NCBI GenBank assembly: GCA_003013855.2
Contig: ML058494.1
Coordinates: 62,001 to 126,000 of the forward strand
DNA length: 64,000 bases
Direction of reading: 5' to 3'
Source: Liriodendron chinense
Taxonomy: Eukaryota > Streptophyta > Magnoliopsida > Magnoliales > Magnoliaceae
Positions 1 to 11,940 of the stretch are shown here, piece by piece. Both the position numbers and the translations under genes were made by a program. Numbering within the stretch: position 1 is the stretch's first letter; every line of letters starts with the position of its first letter. The notes beneath the pieces are model-generated. The model saw only the letters and a list, made by a program, of their open reading frames with translations. It searched no databases and had not been told where the DNA came from.

Positions 1-203
1 CTCATAGACCCGGACCTGATTAGCAGACTTTAAATACCCCAACCCCATGACCTCAGTAGGCAAAAGAGAGAAATTTGAGAGAGAGAGAGCTCCAAGGGAC
101 ACATGCGCCCACTTTCCCCTTCTCATTCCCACATGCGCCTAGTTCCCCTCTCCCTATGACATGCGCTCACATAAAACCCGATTAAATACCCGATTAATGT
201 TAC

Positions 204-211
204 TATAAATA
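204..211 (+). promoter_or_regulatory. TATA box of element G, 5' LTR
   Basis: TATAAATA sits in 'ACTATAAATACCCC'. The other LTR has the same context at 6,319-6,326 (ACTATAAATAGC). Both are followed by a CGCCGGAA-rich leader. It fixes the element's orientation as plus. Confidence 0.6.
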
Positions 212-1841
212 CCCCACTCATTACTACATCATCAGCACCAAAACACTCTGTAGAGGTAAAAATCCTCGCCGAAATCCTTGCCGGAATCCCTCGCCGGAAA
301 GGGTTTTCCTCGCCGGATGCCTTCGCCGGAAAGGGTTTTCTCCCATGGGAGTTGCGATGAGAGGGGAGAAAAACCAAAATTTTACTGAAGTCACATGTTA
401 CAAGCTCCCATACCAGGAGGACAGGCACATGTGCCCTATTACATGTGCCCATGGGGGAGGGTAGGCGCATGTGGTACCTCACATGCGCCCATAGTTCCAT
501 TTCTCTCTGATTCTTTCTTTCTCCTCCTGGAAATCAGGTACATGCGCCCGAGAGGGGGCACATGCGCCCACCTCCATACCAGCCATCACATGCACCCACT
601 TCTACCCTGTATGGGACCAGACGCTGTTAAGAGGGTGGGACCTTCCATGGTGTGGCCCACCTTCTGATCAAACTAATTCTCCTAGAAAGACATCAATGTC
701 CTTTATCCATCCCCCGGACCAGATCTCCCAACGGTCGAAGTTAGGTGGGCCAAATCACATATTTAATAAAAAATACCAACACTTAGCCAATTTGCAAACC
801 TCGAAAATCCCTCCGGAAGAGTGGTAAACGACCGAAAATAAGAGGAACCGGGCAGAATTCGACCAATCACGAGAGAGAGACTTCTCTTCGTCATAACATA
901 ATACATCTTAATGATGCACATCAACGAAACTATCTAAGCTCAGGATCCTCAAAAACCCTAATTAAGTGGTAAACAAGTCCACTACTTAGTCATTTTTAGC
1001 TCTGGGAAGTGCCCTGTTGGCTCAGAAATCGACTTACACTAGGTGAAACGAAATGCGATTACACTAACGCTAAGGTGGATCCAACATCATTGCGACCCTT
1101 GTGGATATGATCCATCACTGTTCAAAGACGATCGTGACCGGTATTCACCAAATGCCCCGATCAGACCGTAAACAAGCCCAGTACTTAGTCATTTCAGCCC
1201 TGAAAAATGCCCTGACGGCTCGAAAATCGACTTGCGTCGAGCGAAACTGATTGCAATCCCAAAATGCTAAAGCAAAGTTAATGCCCTTGCGCTATAAAAA
1301 AAAACTTAGTTAAATATTTGCAGGGCACCGATCCTTATCATTTACCAAGAAGTTGGCATAAAAAAGTGCCCATTAGACCCGATAATTAGCCATTCGCAGG
1401 GATAAAAAATAGCCGTTCTAATCCATCGAACTTGAACTTCTCGAAGGAGTATATCTCGACACAGCTTCTCCCAATGATCCAGTCATTCGAGATATCGATT
1501 ATAAATAATAACATGATCGAATTAAGGAAATACACAAAGCAGATTAATCTAATCAAATACATAATTTACACAATACACTAAACATCAAGCATAAATGTGA
1601 TCTTCTCTCGAGCATGCATCAAGCATATTTACTTTGTACTATACTCATTTGCATCCATTGTATGAATTTTATTCATCCCGAATTGAGATACGAAACTAAA
1701 TCAAAGAGACTATGGTTATCATCGAAAATCGTAATTAAAAGAATTTCGAGACATCTGAAATACTTCATCATTAAGACCAGTTGATGTGCGTCCCCTCCAA
1801 AATAGGATCCGTCAATTGAGAAGCTAAGGTAATAGCGGTGC

Positions 1842-2268
1842 GTCTCCAGCAGGTCACCCATCCCAAACTGAGACGGTCAATGGCACTGGTTGCGCTGAGA
1901 AACCATGGAAGGCCCTTCAGCAGGTCACCCGTCCCAAACTAAGATGATCAATGGCACTGGTTGTGCTGAGAAACCATGAAAGGCCCTCCAACAGGTCACC
2001 CGTCCTAAACAGAGATGGTCAATGGCACTGATTGTATTGAGAAACCATGGAAGGCCCTCCAGCAGGTCACCCATCCCAAACTGAGACGGTCAATGGCGCT
2101 GGTTGCATTGAGAAACCATGGAAGGCCCTCCAGCAGGTCACCCATCCCAAATTGAGACGGTCAATAGCCCTGATTGCACTGAGAAACCATGGAGTGTCTT
2201 CCAGCAGGTCACCCGTCCCAAACTGAGACGGTCAATGGCACTGGTTACACTAAGAAAATGTGAAGTGT
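1842..2268 (+). repeat. 71-bp minisatellite in the G LTR, about 6 copies
   Basis: About six head-to-tail units of 71 bp, each starting CAGCAGGTCACCC and ending GAAACCATGGAAGGCCC. Units differ by a few substitutions. In the other G LTR copies the equivalent position (upstream of the conserved LTR end) holds a different tandem repeat, a 166-bp unit with GGTCACC cores. Confidence 0.85.
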
Positions 2269-2920
2269 ATTCCTAAAAGTCACTCATCCACAAAAAGGAT
2301 CCCAGTGACACTGGAATGCAGGACTCAGTTAAAATCTTGGTTGGTTCTCAACTAGGAAATTTGAAGTAGCATGGGACCAACATCTAACTGGTCTTAGCGA
2401 TGATTCAACCTATAAGAAGTTTAAACTTGTTTTTTTACTACCGTGAACTCAAACTATGATCCCTGATGATTTAAGTTACTTGCCCGATCTATCGGGGCTT
2501 CTTCCCTAAAATTTCATCTATTGTACAAATAAATTCATAGTGGAATCTTGTCACTTTGTGCCGTGGTTTTCTCCCGTAAGGGTTTCCACATAAAAATCTT
2601 TGTGTTATCTGTGTCGTGCTTTATTTACATTTTTGCTTTATTAATGCTTTAATTAACTTCTCTATGATGCATGCATATGTTTACTTGTGCCTTTTAATCA
2701 AGGGTGATCATCCATTGATGTAATTAAGGGTTCGTGACTAGTTCACAGCCTGGAATGTAACAGATCTTGGAATCTTTGGAATAAAATTCACCTTGCGATA
2801 TCCCTTCTCATGTGTACTTTGTAATTGTTTATGATTGTCTATGAATGTCTCTATACTCAGAATTCCCAGAACAATGAAGCACAAGAAAAACTGCCAATGA
2901 GCATTTTTCTAGTTTTAACA

Positions 2921-4237
2921 CTGGTATTCATCGAATACTTTGATTAGACCATAAACAGTCCAGTACTTGGTCATTTTCAGCCCTGGGAAGTGCATTGTTG
3001 GCTCAGAAATTAACTAGCGTCAAATGAAACTAAAAGCGATCTCACCGACGTTAAGGTAAATCTAACATCCTCACATTACAGAACAGCTGAATCAGGCATT
3101 TACGAGGTACCGATCCCTATCATTAATCAGATATTGGCATAAACGGGCACCTATCAAACCCGGTACTTAGCCACTTACGGGCATCAGAAATGGCTAATCT
3201 AGTCCATTGGACTTGAATCCTCGAAGGAGTATGGCTCAATATAACCTATTACCTATTCGATCTAGAATTGATCATCTGAAAGCACCCGGAAGAAAGAATG
3301 TTCTTGAAGAGGAGTTGCCGGACTCCAAGATTGAACGTATTTACTTTACTGTATGAGCTCTATTCAACCCGGATAAAGGTCCAAGGCTAAACCTAAGGGA
3401 TTATGGTTACCATGATAAACCACAATCAAAAGAGTTCTAACAATACTCGAAATATCTTGCTATGAACTGCCACAATAAAAAGATAGTCAATGCCCTACCC
3501 ATCGACAACGGGTCCGTCGGTTGAGCTGATGAGGCAGTTACGGAGTGCCTTCCTAAGGTCACCTGTCATAAAAATACGAGAAGAGGGCCTTGGGTCGTGC
3601 TGACCAACATTCGATGCTCATGTATTCTAGCGGTCACCCGTCATAAGAATACAGGAAGATGGCCCAGAGGTGCACCACTCGATTAAAATCCTCGATCAGG
3701 AAGTTGCGAAGTGCCTTCCTAAGGTCACCCATCATAAAAATACGGGAAGGGGGCTTTGGGTCACGCCGACCAACATTCGATGCTTGTGTATTCTAGTGGT
3801 CACCCACCATAAAATATGGGAAGATGGCCCAGAATTGTACCACTCGATAAAATCCTGACAGTCCTTCAACCCAGACAATCCGAAAGAAAATGGGACAGAC
3901 ATCCGACTTGTCTAAAAGATGTGGCTTAGTCCATAACAAGAAAACAAATGGGTCTCTACGACCATGAACTCAAGACCATAATCCCTGGTGGATTAGTCTT
4001 TTACCTTCTAATCAAGCGTGATCAATCATTAATGTAATTAAAGGCTCGTGACAAGTATCACAACCTGGAATGTAAAAGATCTCAAAATCTGTGGAATAAA
4101 ATTTGCCTTGTGATATCTCTTCTTGTGTACACTTTGTGATTATTTATGATTGTCTATGAATGTCTCTATACTCAGAATTCCCTAGAACAATGAAACACAA
4201 GAAAAACTGCCCTTTGAGCATGTTTCTAGTTTTAATA
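2921..4237 (+). repeat. Second, partial copy of the G LTR 3' half
   Basis: Begins CTGGTATTCATCGAATAC, matching the middle of the 3' LTR near 7,452, and runs to TTTTAATA at 4,237, the equivalent of the LTR end TTTTAACA at 23,075. It joins the end of the first copy without a spacer, which suggests unequal recombination between LTRs or a tandem LTR remnant. Confidence 0.6.
3545..3880 (+). repeat. 166-bp tandem repeat, two units, in the G LTR
   Basis: Two units with a period of about 166 bp, each containing CCTAAGGTCACC, an AAAATACGGGAAG-like block, GACCAACATTCGATGC and ATGGCCCAGA. The same pair occurs in the 3' LTR on both sides of the solo-LTR insertion (8,060-8,116 and 12,692-12,960). Confidence 0.75.
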
Positions 4238-5345
4238 CATTTGAACTACCATCTTAGCTCCCATAAATCTGAAAAGGGGAGAGCGGTCGGGAGAGAAATA
4301 AGAATGAGACCCCATGTTGTACACCCATGGAAAGTAAACGCCTAACCAGCCGCAAAAATAATGCCACGGACAATAGGCTGCATCCATTTCGTTCGCAGGC
4401 TTGTTGGGATTGGTGACAACATAACCAAATGCCCTGTAGATGTTACATAGGACAGGAGGTGCCAGAGAAAGTGTTGACCGTTGGTAAGAGCATCAGCCAT
4501 GACGAAGCAAGAAACTCTGATACCATCTGCACCCTTGGAATTGGGGTGCGTAACTGCTGAAAGCCAGAATGCCAAGAAGCCTGCCAACTCACAAGTGTGA
4601 GACAATGTGTTTAGGCAGGGGAACTTGCACTCGAACCACTTTTGTATGGCCCTTCGACCTTTGACGCTAACCCCATACTTCTTGTAGTCAATCCTGAAAA
4701 GAGAGAGAAGATAACCCTGCATGAGAAATTACGCAGCTGAAGAAATATGTTCTGGAAAAGAAAGGAAGAAGCATTCTACGAAGACTTACTGCATGTCGTG
4801 GCTAAAGTAGACCAGCCAATCTTTATAGTGTATCTTCGAAATAGTGTTGAATTGTTACAGTTCATTGAATAACTCTAGACACGCCTCCGAGTGGTAAGCT
4901 TTCTAATAGCCTTCGCGTCTATAGGAGGACAACTCTTCATCAGAAGGAATGTACTCGTCATAATACCCGCCACGAATAGGCAAGCCCGCCATCATCCGAA
5001 GATCCCACGAATAGGCAAACCCGCCAACAAGTCTGGAGAAGACTCCAGGGGCATGTCTAGAGCTACATGCTCTTGGTACATGTGCCCAGCCCCTGCAATA
5101 TTGCAACATGGACCCAGAATGAAAGTTGGTTCGTTGAAAAATGGTTGGAAAGCCAAATGCGCCCACAAGGAGGCCACATGCGCCCATGCCCTGGGAGAGA
5201 GCTCTCTCACCTTAGAAAGTTTCATTTCTTTGACTCAGAAAATGAACTAATGACTCAGCAAGTCAACTATTTATACTTAAGCCTACGAACCGGTGCACTG
5301 CACTAGCGTGACGTAAGCATCCAGTATAGCACACTGGGGGGCACT
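4238..5345 (+). mobile_element. Internal region of element G (non-autonomous)
   Basis: About 1.1 kb lies between the two G LTRs. There is no gag, protease, RT or integrase. A polypurine tract (CTGGGGGGCACT) ends just before the 3' LTR start TGTTGGGG at 5,346, supporting plus orientation. I could not recognise a primer binding site next to 4,237. The only gene-like content is a reversed plant-mobile-domain-like fragment. Copies of the ACATGCGCCC motif are also present. This resembles a large non-autonomous LTR element carrying a captured gene fragment. Confidence 0.5.
4342..4970 (-). pseudogene. Plant mobile domain (PMD)-like gene fragment, antisense in G
   Basis: The minus strand from 4,693 to 4,342 encodes a stretch with YKKYGVSVKGRR, FLAFWLSAVTHP and a following hydrophobic region, which I read as similar to the plant mobile domain proteins (the 'FLALWLSRFVFP' type). 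Upstream, at about 4,966-4,906, is YYDEYIPSDEELSSYR, also typical of the region before this domain. The two parts are separated by a likely intron: donor GTAAGT starting at 4,789 and acceptor CTTTTCAG ending at 4,694, about 96 bp. In-frame stops occur upstream of the intron, so this is a remnant. PMD genes are known to travel with plant transposons, but the assignment rests on motif memory and could be wrong. No function is inferred. Confidence 0.4.
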
Positions 5346-6059
5346 TGTTGGGGCTCAAATTCACACCGATGATAAAACAGTGTATAGTGGTCCATCTACG
5401 ACAATTTGGATTAATCCCAAAATCAGAAATACCCAGAAAACACCAGCGCAACCCTAACTAGCACAGTCGTGACCAAAATCTATAAATGTCGTTTTGGAGC
5501 GGAACTGGACATACGTAGTACCGCCAAATGATCTGGAACGCCTAAAAACCCTTAACTTACAAGTTTGAACGTCGTGTGGCGCATATCTTTACCTACGCAC
5601 CTCGAAATATGTTTCACTCCTGTTCAGAGCTGACCAAAAGAGTCTAAAAGCCTACAGATACTATTTCGGAGCGAAATTGGACATGAGTATTGCCATCAAA
5701 TGATCCGAAGCACCCAAAAATCCTTAATCTGCAAGTTTGAATGTCATGCGGTGCACATTTATATTTACGCACTTCATGGAATGAGGTTCCTATATGAAGA
5801 GCCGACCCAGAGGTTCCAAATTAGGAAGGACCTACAAAAGTTCACGACATCTGGTCCTTCGCACCCGATCCCGTTTATTTAATAGCTTGATGAGGCTTAA
5901 AGTGCTCTGGCATCAGTGACTTTGGTCTCCGGAAAGGTAGCTGTACAATGAACAGTCGGAGCATGAAATCTTGAAATATTCTAAGTCTGGGAGCTATTTC
6001 TCTCATGCAGAGTGCAGATTCGTAAATTGGCTAAGTAGTGGAGAAAATGCATTTTCCAA

Positions 6060-6900
6060 TGGGACATGCAGGAGCTCCAAAACCACATGCGCCAGGGATA
6101 ATCTTTACCGGAAAACTTCTCAGAAAATGTCTAGAAAAGTCAAGTTTAGAGACATGCGCCCGGCCTGAAAACACATGCGCCAGCAATAGTCGGAAAGTGA
6201 TAGTTGGAAGCCACGTGCGCCTAGCAACAGTCGGAGGGCACATGCGCCTGGAAAGTCTCCCACAAACACATGCACTCGGAAGTATCCGTCGGTCTGGACC
6301 CAAATCCGTTTAAAGTACTATAAATAGCAAGCTCCCCTGATGACCAAAGGCATCATTACTCCCTAATGACCTCAGAGTGACGCAAGAGGTAACATGCACT
6401 CGCTCTGCCATCCCTTGCCGGATGCTCTCATTGGAAAGGATTTCCTCCCCTGAATCCCTCGCCGGAATGGAATTTTCCCACCGGAGCCTGAATGCAGAGG
6501 GAGAGAGGGAGAAAAAACTAAGAAAAATGACTAAGTAGTGGACTTTTTCCACTTTCAAGAAGGACGCCCACTACTCCTTGGCCAAAAAATCTGAAAAATA
6601 GACCAAGTAATGGGAAATCCCACTGTTCCAAGAGGGACATGCACCCACTGTCCCGACTATTTGAAAATCTAAAAAATGACTAAGTGTAGGGGGACATATG
6701 CCCACCTTTGTTGGCCGAAAAAATCACAAAATAATCTAAGTGGTGGGGCAACATGCACCCACCACCTTGCCCAATCGTATGTGTCATACCACATGCGCCC
6801 AGGAGCCATCCCCTTCCTCTCTCTTTCTTGTAAAATGGGCACATGCACTCGGGAGGGGGCCACATACACCCACTCCAGGGCACATGCGCCCACACTCCCC
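6060..6900 (+). repeat. Cluster of dispersed ACATGCGCCC-type motifs
   Basis: About 15 copies of ACATGCGCC(C/A/T) or close variants occur on the plus strand, irregularly spaced, on both sides of the TATA box at 6,319. A matching cluster is at 100-600 in the 5' LTR, and several copies are in the internal region (5,090-5,190). The reverse complement is GGGCGCATGT. Confidence 0.7.
6319..6326 (+). promoter_or_regulatory. TATA box of element G, 3' LTR
   Basis: TATAAATA in the same context as 204-211. It lies about 970 bp into the LTR, consistent with a long U3. Confidence 0.6.
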
Positions 6901-8674
6901 TTTCATTCATCTGGACGGCCTCCCTGGCCTAGGAGACTCTATAGTGTGGCCCGCTTTTGATGTGGTCCACCTCCCGATCGCACCAACGCTTCTAGACACA
7001 CATCGGTGATATCTATCCATCCCCCGGATTAGATTTCCCAACGGTCGATGATAAATGGCCCAAATTAATGAATTAATAAAAAATGACCAACACTTAAGCA
7101 AATTTGCAAACCCGAAAATCCTTCCGGAAGAGTAGGAAATAGCCAAAATCAAGAAGAATCGAGCGGAATTCGACCGACGCCAAGAGAGAGACTTAGTTTC
7201 TCTATGATACAATGCATCATAATAATGCACTACGATGAGATTATCTGTCTTCGTAATCCTCGAATACCATAATTAAGTGGTAAATAGGCCCCGTACTTAG
7301 TCATTTTCAGCCCTGGGAAGTGCCCTGTTGGCTCGAAAATCGACTGATGTCAAGTAGAATTAAATGTGATTGCACCGACACCAAAGTGAATCCAGCATCA
7401 TTGCGATCCTAATGGACATGATCCACCACTGTTTGAATATGATCGATGCCGGTATTCACCGAATACCCTAATTAGATCGTAAACAGGTCCAGCACTTAGT
7501 CATTTTCAGCTCTGAGGAGTGCACTATTGGTTCGAAGATTGATTAATGCCAAGTAAAACTAACCGCGATCTCATCGACGCTAAGGAAAACTTAACATTCT
7601 CATGCTACAAAACAGTTGAATCGAGCATTTACAACGTACCGATCCCTACCATTTATCAGATATCGACATAAACGGGCGTCTATCAGACCTAGTACTTAGC
7701 CACTTGCGGGCATCAGAAATGGTCGATCTAATCCATTAGACTTGAATCCTCGAAGGAGCATGGCTCAATAAAACCTATTCAATCTCGAATCGATCACCGA
7801 AAACATCCAAAAGAAAGAATGTTCTCGAAGATGAGTCGCTGGACTCCAAGATTGAAAACATTTACTTTATTGTATAAGCTCTATTCACCCTGGATAAAGG
7901 TCCAAGGCTCCAAGATTGTGGTTACCACAACAAACTACAATCAAAAGAGTTCTAACAAAACTCCAAATATCCTGCTATGGACTGCCATTATAAAAAAGTT
8001 AGTTAATGCCCTACCCATCGACAATGGGTCTATCGGTTGAGCTAATGAGGCATTTACGGAGTGCCTTCTCATGGTCACCGGTCATAAAAGTACAGAAAGA
8101 GGGCCTTGGGTCGTGCTGTAACGCCCCGGATTTTCGCAACCCGAGTTCTAGGCCCGTGTTTTGAAGACCCGGGCGTTAGCCTATGAAGAAAACCCTACAT
8201 TTCAACTGTCATTCCAAGAAGGGTTTCACCGCGGAAGAAAACAAACCATGCATATAGGAAAGATACAACAAATATCGTAAAGTGGTGCCCATAAGGCTTA
8301 TACAAACCGAATATCTCGAATTTAGTTTAGAATACACTAATAAACGATTACAATTATATACAAAATTTAAAGCAGCAACCATTAAACACGACTCTTTGAT
8401 CCATGACATCAGCATAACCTGAGCATCCTACTCCATTCCAGTACAACCTGTACATTATTTAAATCACCTACACCAACTGTACGGTTGAAATTTAACAGCA
8501 TGAGTGGCCAGCTCAGTGTGAGGTCCCCTCAAGATTACACACTAACACATTAATCAAGAATAATAAAAAAAAATGTACAAAACATCCATGATGCAATCTT
8601 TCTTAAATGCATGAATGCATGCACATGTCCCTCAGCCTGGGGATGCACATCCAGCTGGAAAATGTGGTCTGGAA

Positions 8675-8800
8675 GTCCCTAAGGACACACATCAACCCCA
8701 CAATGCAAATCCATCAATTGGTGATCCGGAAGTCACTAAGGACACACATCGGCCTCATCCAATGGTCTAGAAGTCACTAAGGACACACATCAGCCCCACA
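8675..8800 (+). repeat. Short tandem units in the solo LTR
   Basis: Three units share GGAAGTC(C/A)CTAAGG followed by ACACACATC, spaced about 60 bp apart. A related pair (AAAATACC ... GGTACGTGCTCTCAG) follows at 8,826-8,915. Confidence 0.65.
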
Positions 8801-10289
8801 ATATCACGAGTGGTCATCACCAGCGAAAATACCAAAGGTACGTGCTCTCAGTGAATGACACACTCTATGGTGGTCTAGAGCCAGTGAAAATACCTCGAGG
8901 GTACGTGCTCTCAGCAACCAGACCACCCGACAGTAATATGGCTCGTCACCACACGTCCCGTCTGTGCCATGATATGCATGATTAAACCAACCATTATTAT
9001 TCCAATTTTCAACCAAACCAATTATGACATTCCCTTACAACTAGTGGCCTTTCGTCACAATAATTCACCAAAATATTTCCACATGAGTCCATCTAGGGAC
9101 ATAATCAATAATTTATCTCACAGGACCATTAGTCCATCAAGTCCATCGGGAATCCCAACAACTCATCTCAATAGGACATTCAGCCCAACAAGTCCATATA
9201 AGGACGTCATCAAAAATATTTCCATACTAGTCCAGCTAGGGGCATAATCAAGATCTCATCTCATTTAACATTTAGTCCAACACTTCCATCTAAGGACACC
9301 ATCAGGAATCTTTCCAATAAATCGTTTCCAAAGGCCACCAGTTTAAGGTCCCATCAAATATAGGTGATCGCAACCATTCAAATTCATATTCCACTTTCAT
9401 ATTCCAAACATGAAGAATGAAAATGATAATTCCAAAATTCGTAATTAATTCACGGTTATAAAGAAATTCATGCATATCAAGATTAAACATATGATTTATG
9501 GCAAAATCAAATAGAAGAGGTAATCATGAGACAAAGTAAAATTTTTAGTCATATATAAATAAACTATTACTTAATTAACATGAAGGCGGAAAGCTCAAGG
9601 GGAGGAATCATCACCTTAAGAATCGAAGCATCTTTCAATGTTGCTTGAAGCATGTACACGCTCGCTAGAATTCGACCCTACCATGTTTTAGACCATTTAT
9701 GCAGTTAGATTGTCATATCCATAATTTATACGGTTAAGATCAACCCTATGGTGGTGGCTCTAAATTCAAGTTTTAGGGTTCAAATGACTTATTTAATACT
9801 TTAGGAAGGTGGTGGGTTACATGGATATGACCCCACGTAGAGTTTTAATTAAACTGACTTTACATGCATAAATGGTTTTGGGTTAAGTTTGGGTCCAATT
9901 TGTGATCACAGGGGGCCATCTTCTAGAGAAATAAAATGACCACTTCACAGACCAATGTATGGTCTTCAAAACTCATAAGACGGATCCCTTTGTTTGCGTG
10001 TGTACAATTTTTTACAAAGGCCCAAACATGGGTACTTGGAGTTGTGCAGAAATGGTAGTGCAGAAATGATTTTGGCCCAACTTTGGGCACGTCCCACCAT
10101 CAAACGGGATCACCTTTTGGCGTGTTATCAAGTCCCCCTGGTAGAACCATGCATGGTCTCTAAAACCCATAAGGTAGGGACTGCTGGATATGTATAAATA
10201 TTTTTTGGTGCGGGGCCAAACATGAGCACTTGGAATTTCTGCACAGAAATTCCTGCACAACTTTGTCCGACCCCATTTTGGAACTTAAT

Positions 10290-11636
10290 TTCTGATCATG
10301 TGGGGTCCGCTTTGGCCCCGGTAAAATGTCATTGTTGTAGCCACACATACAGTATTCAAGGTCCAAATGGTGGTTTCTACATTGCTCCCATGTGGGGCCC
10401 ACCAAGGACAGCCAAACATGGCCCAAAATACTAAAATTCAACGGTCTTTATTGTTTCTTCCGGCACGGCCCACTTGAGATTTGGATCTTCTTCATTTTTT
10501 AGCCCCTACCCTAGAATAAGCTGGAGGAAAGATGGACGGCGAGGATTAAACACATACATCAAATTGGATCCCACAGGGTGGGCCACCCGTTAGGCTGCGT
10601 GGTACCCAGCTGGGTCCCAGGAAGTTTTGGAATCAAGCATATATTTGTGTTTTCCCCTCCATCCATATCCATGTGATCTTATGAACAGGTTGGATGACAA
10701 ATAAACATCACTGTAGGGCCTGGGAAGGTTTTAACGGTGGAGATCATTATTCCCACTGTTTCCCGCGGCATGGTCCACTTGACATTTGGATATGCTTAAA
10801 TTTTGGGCTCAGCCACTAAAATGAGCTGGAAAAACATATGGACGTAATAGATAAGGCACATACATTCTAGGTGGGCCCAACTGAGTTTTCGATCAAGCTG
10901 ATATTTTGTTTTCCCTCTTTCACACGTGTGTGGAATTATGAACAGGTTGGATCTCAAATAAACATCATGGTGGGCCATAGGAAGGTTCCAACGGTAGGTC
11001 ACCGTCCTCATTGTTTCCTCTCTAGTGGGGTCCACTTGAGATTTGGATCCGTCTCATTCTTCAGATCATACCCTAAAATGATCTCCCCAAATGGATGGAC
11101 GGTGTGGATATAACACGTACAAAATGGTGGGGCCCATGGGAGTTGGTGACGTCACCTGCAGTAGCGAGATAGCTACTCACCTGTCAGTGCTCCCAGCATC
11201 AGAGACGCTGGGAGCCTTGCCCTCTTTTTCTTATTTTCTTTCTTTTCTTTTCTTTTTTTTTTTTGTTTTTCATTGGGTTTGATCAAGTGGGGCCCACATA
11301 AGGGTGATCCACTCCGACTATTATGTTCCCCAGCTCGTGGGGGACCCAATGAGCCCTATATTGGGTTTATGATACGGCCCACAGACATCAAGGTGGGCCA
11401 AACAAATTTCGACAGTAGACATCATTATTTCCACTGTTTCATGTGGTGCGGTCCGCTTAAGATTTGGATCGGTTTCATATTTGGGCCTTGGCCCTAAAAT
11501 GATCTGGGAAAACAGATAGACGGTGTGGATACAACATAAACATCAAGGTGGGTCCCACGAGTGGGGGCCCATTCACGGCGCCCAGGTGACGCTAGACTGT
11601 TCTAGCATTCTGACGTTGTGAACGTCCAACGTCCCC

Positions 11637-11704
<68 letters not shown>

Positions 11705-11940
11705 TTTTTCTTTTCTCTTGGTTTATATCAAGTGGGGCCCACTTGGGGAATATCAACGCCATTCATCAGGTTCCCCAGCTCATGAGAAACCCATAGAGTC
11801 CAATATTGGACCGGTAAAATGTTCACAAACATCACGGTGGGCCCAAAAAGTTTCGACAGTGGACATCCTTATCTCCATTGTTTTTTATGGTGTGGTCCAC
11901 CTGACGAATGGATCCACTAGATTTTTGGGAATCAAGTGAT
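10290..11940 (+). repeat. Diverged repeat modules of about 250-440 bp ('GGGGCCCAC ... GATTTGGATC')
   Basis: About five related modules occur in series. Each has, in order, a GTGGG(G)CCCAC block, a CATCA(A/T)GGTGGGCC block, a CATTGTTTC block, a CCAC(T/C)TGAGATTTGGATC block and a CCCTAAAATGA(T/G)CT block, usually ending in GGACGG(T/C)GTGG. The best are at about 10,300-10,540, 10,740-10,860, 10,880-11,110, 11,280-11,560 and 11,720-11,940. A sixth relative forms the body of the MITE at 42,060-42,611. Confidence 0.6.
11641..11702 (+). repeat. (AT)n microsatellite
   Basis: An uninterrupted run of about 30 AT dinucleotides inside the solo LTR, between two of the repeat modules. Confidence 0.95.

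Larger units (their letters stand above)
1..2920 (+). repeat. 5' LTR of old element G, first copy (cut by window start)
   Basis: This segment aligns block by block with the LTR that begins at 5,346: the TATA region, the 'CATCCCCCGGA' block, the 'CTTAGTCATTTTCAGCCCTGGGAAGTG'-type blocks (two copies about 200 bp apart) and the terminal ...CTAGTTTTAACA. It ends in CA at 2,920, as expected of an LTR. It is followed directly by a second partial copy, so the LTR end is duplicated here. No credible coding region is present; the small open frames on both strands come from the repeated ACATGCGCCC motif. Confidence 0.7.

Noticed and set aside
123..667. Small frames with repeated H-V-P or C-A-H patterns near the window start
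   Set aside because: They arise from the repeated ACATGCGCCC motif read in several frames, not from coding selection.
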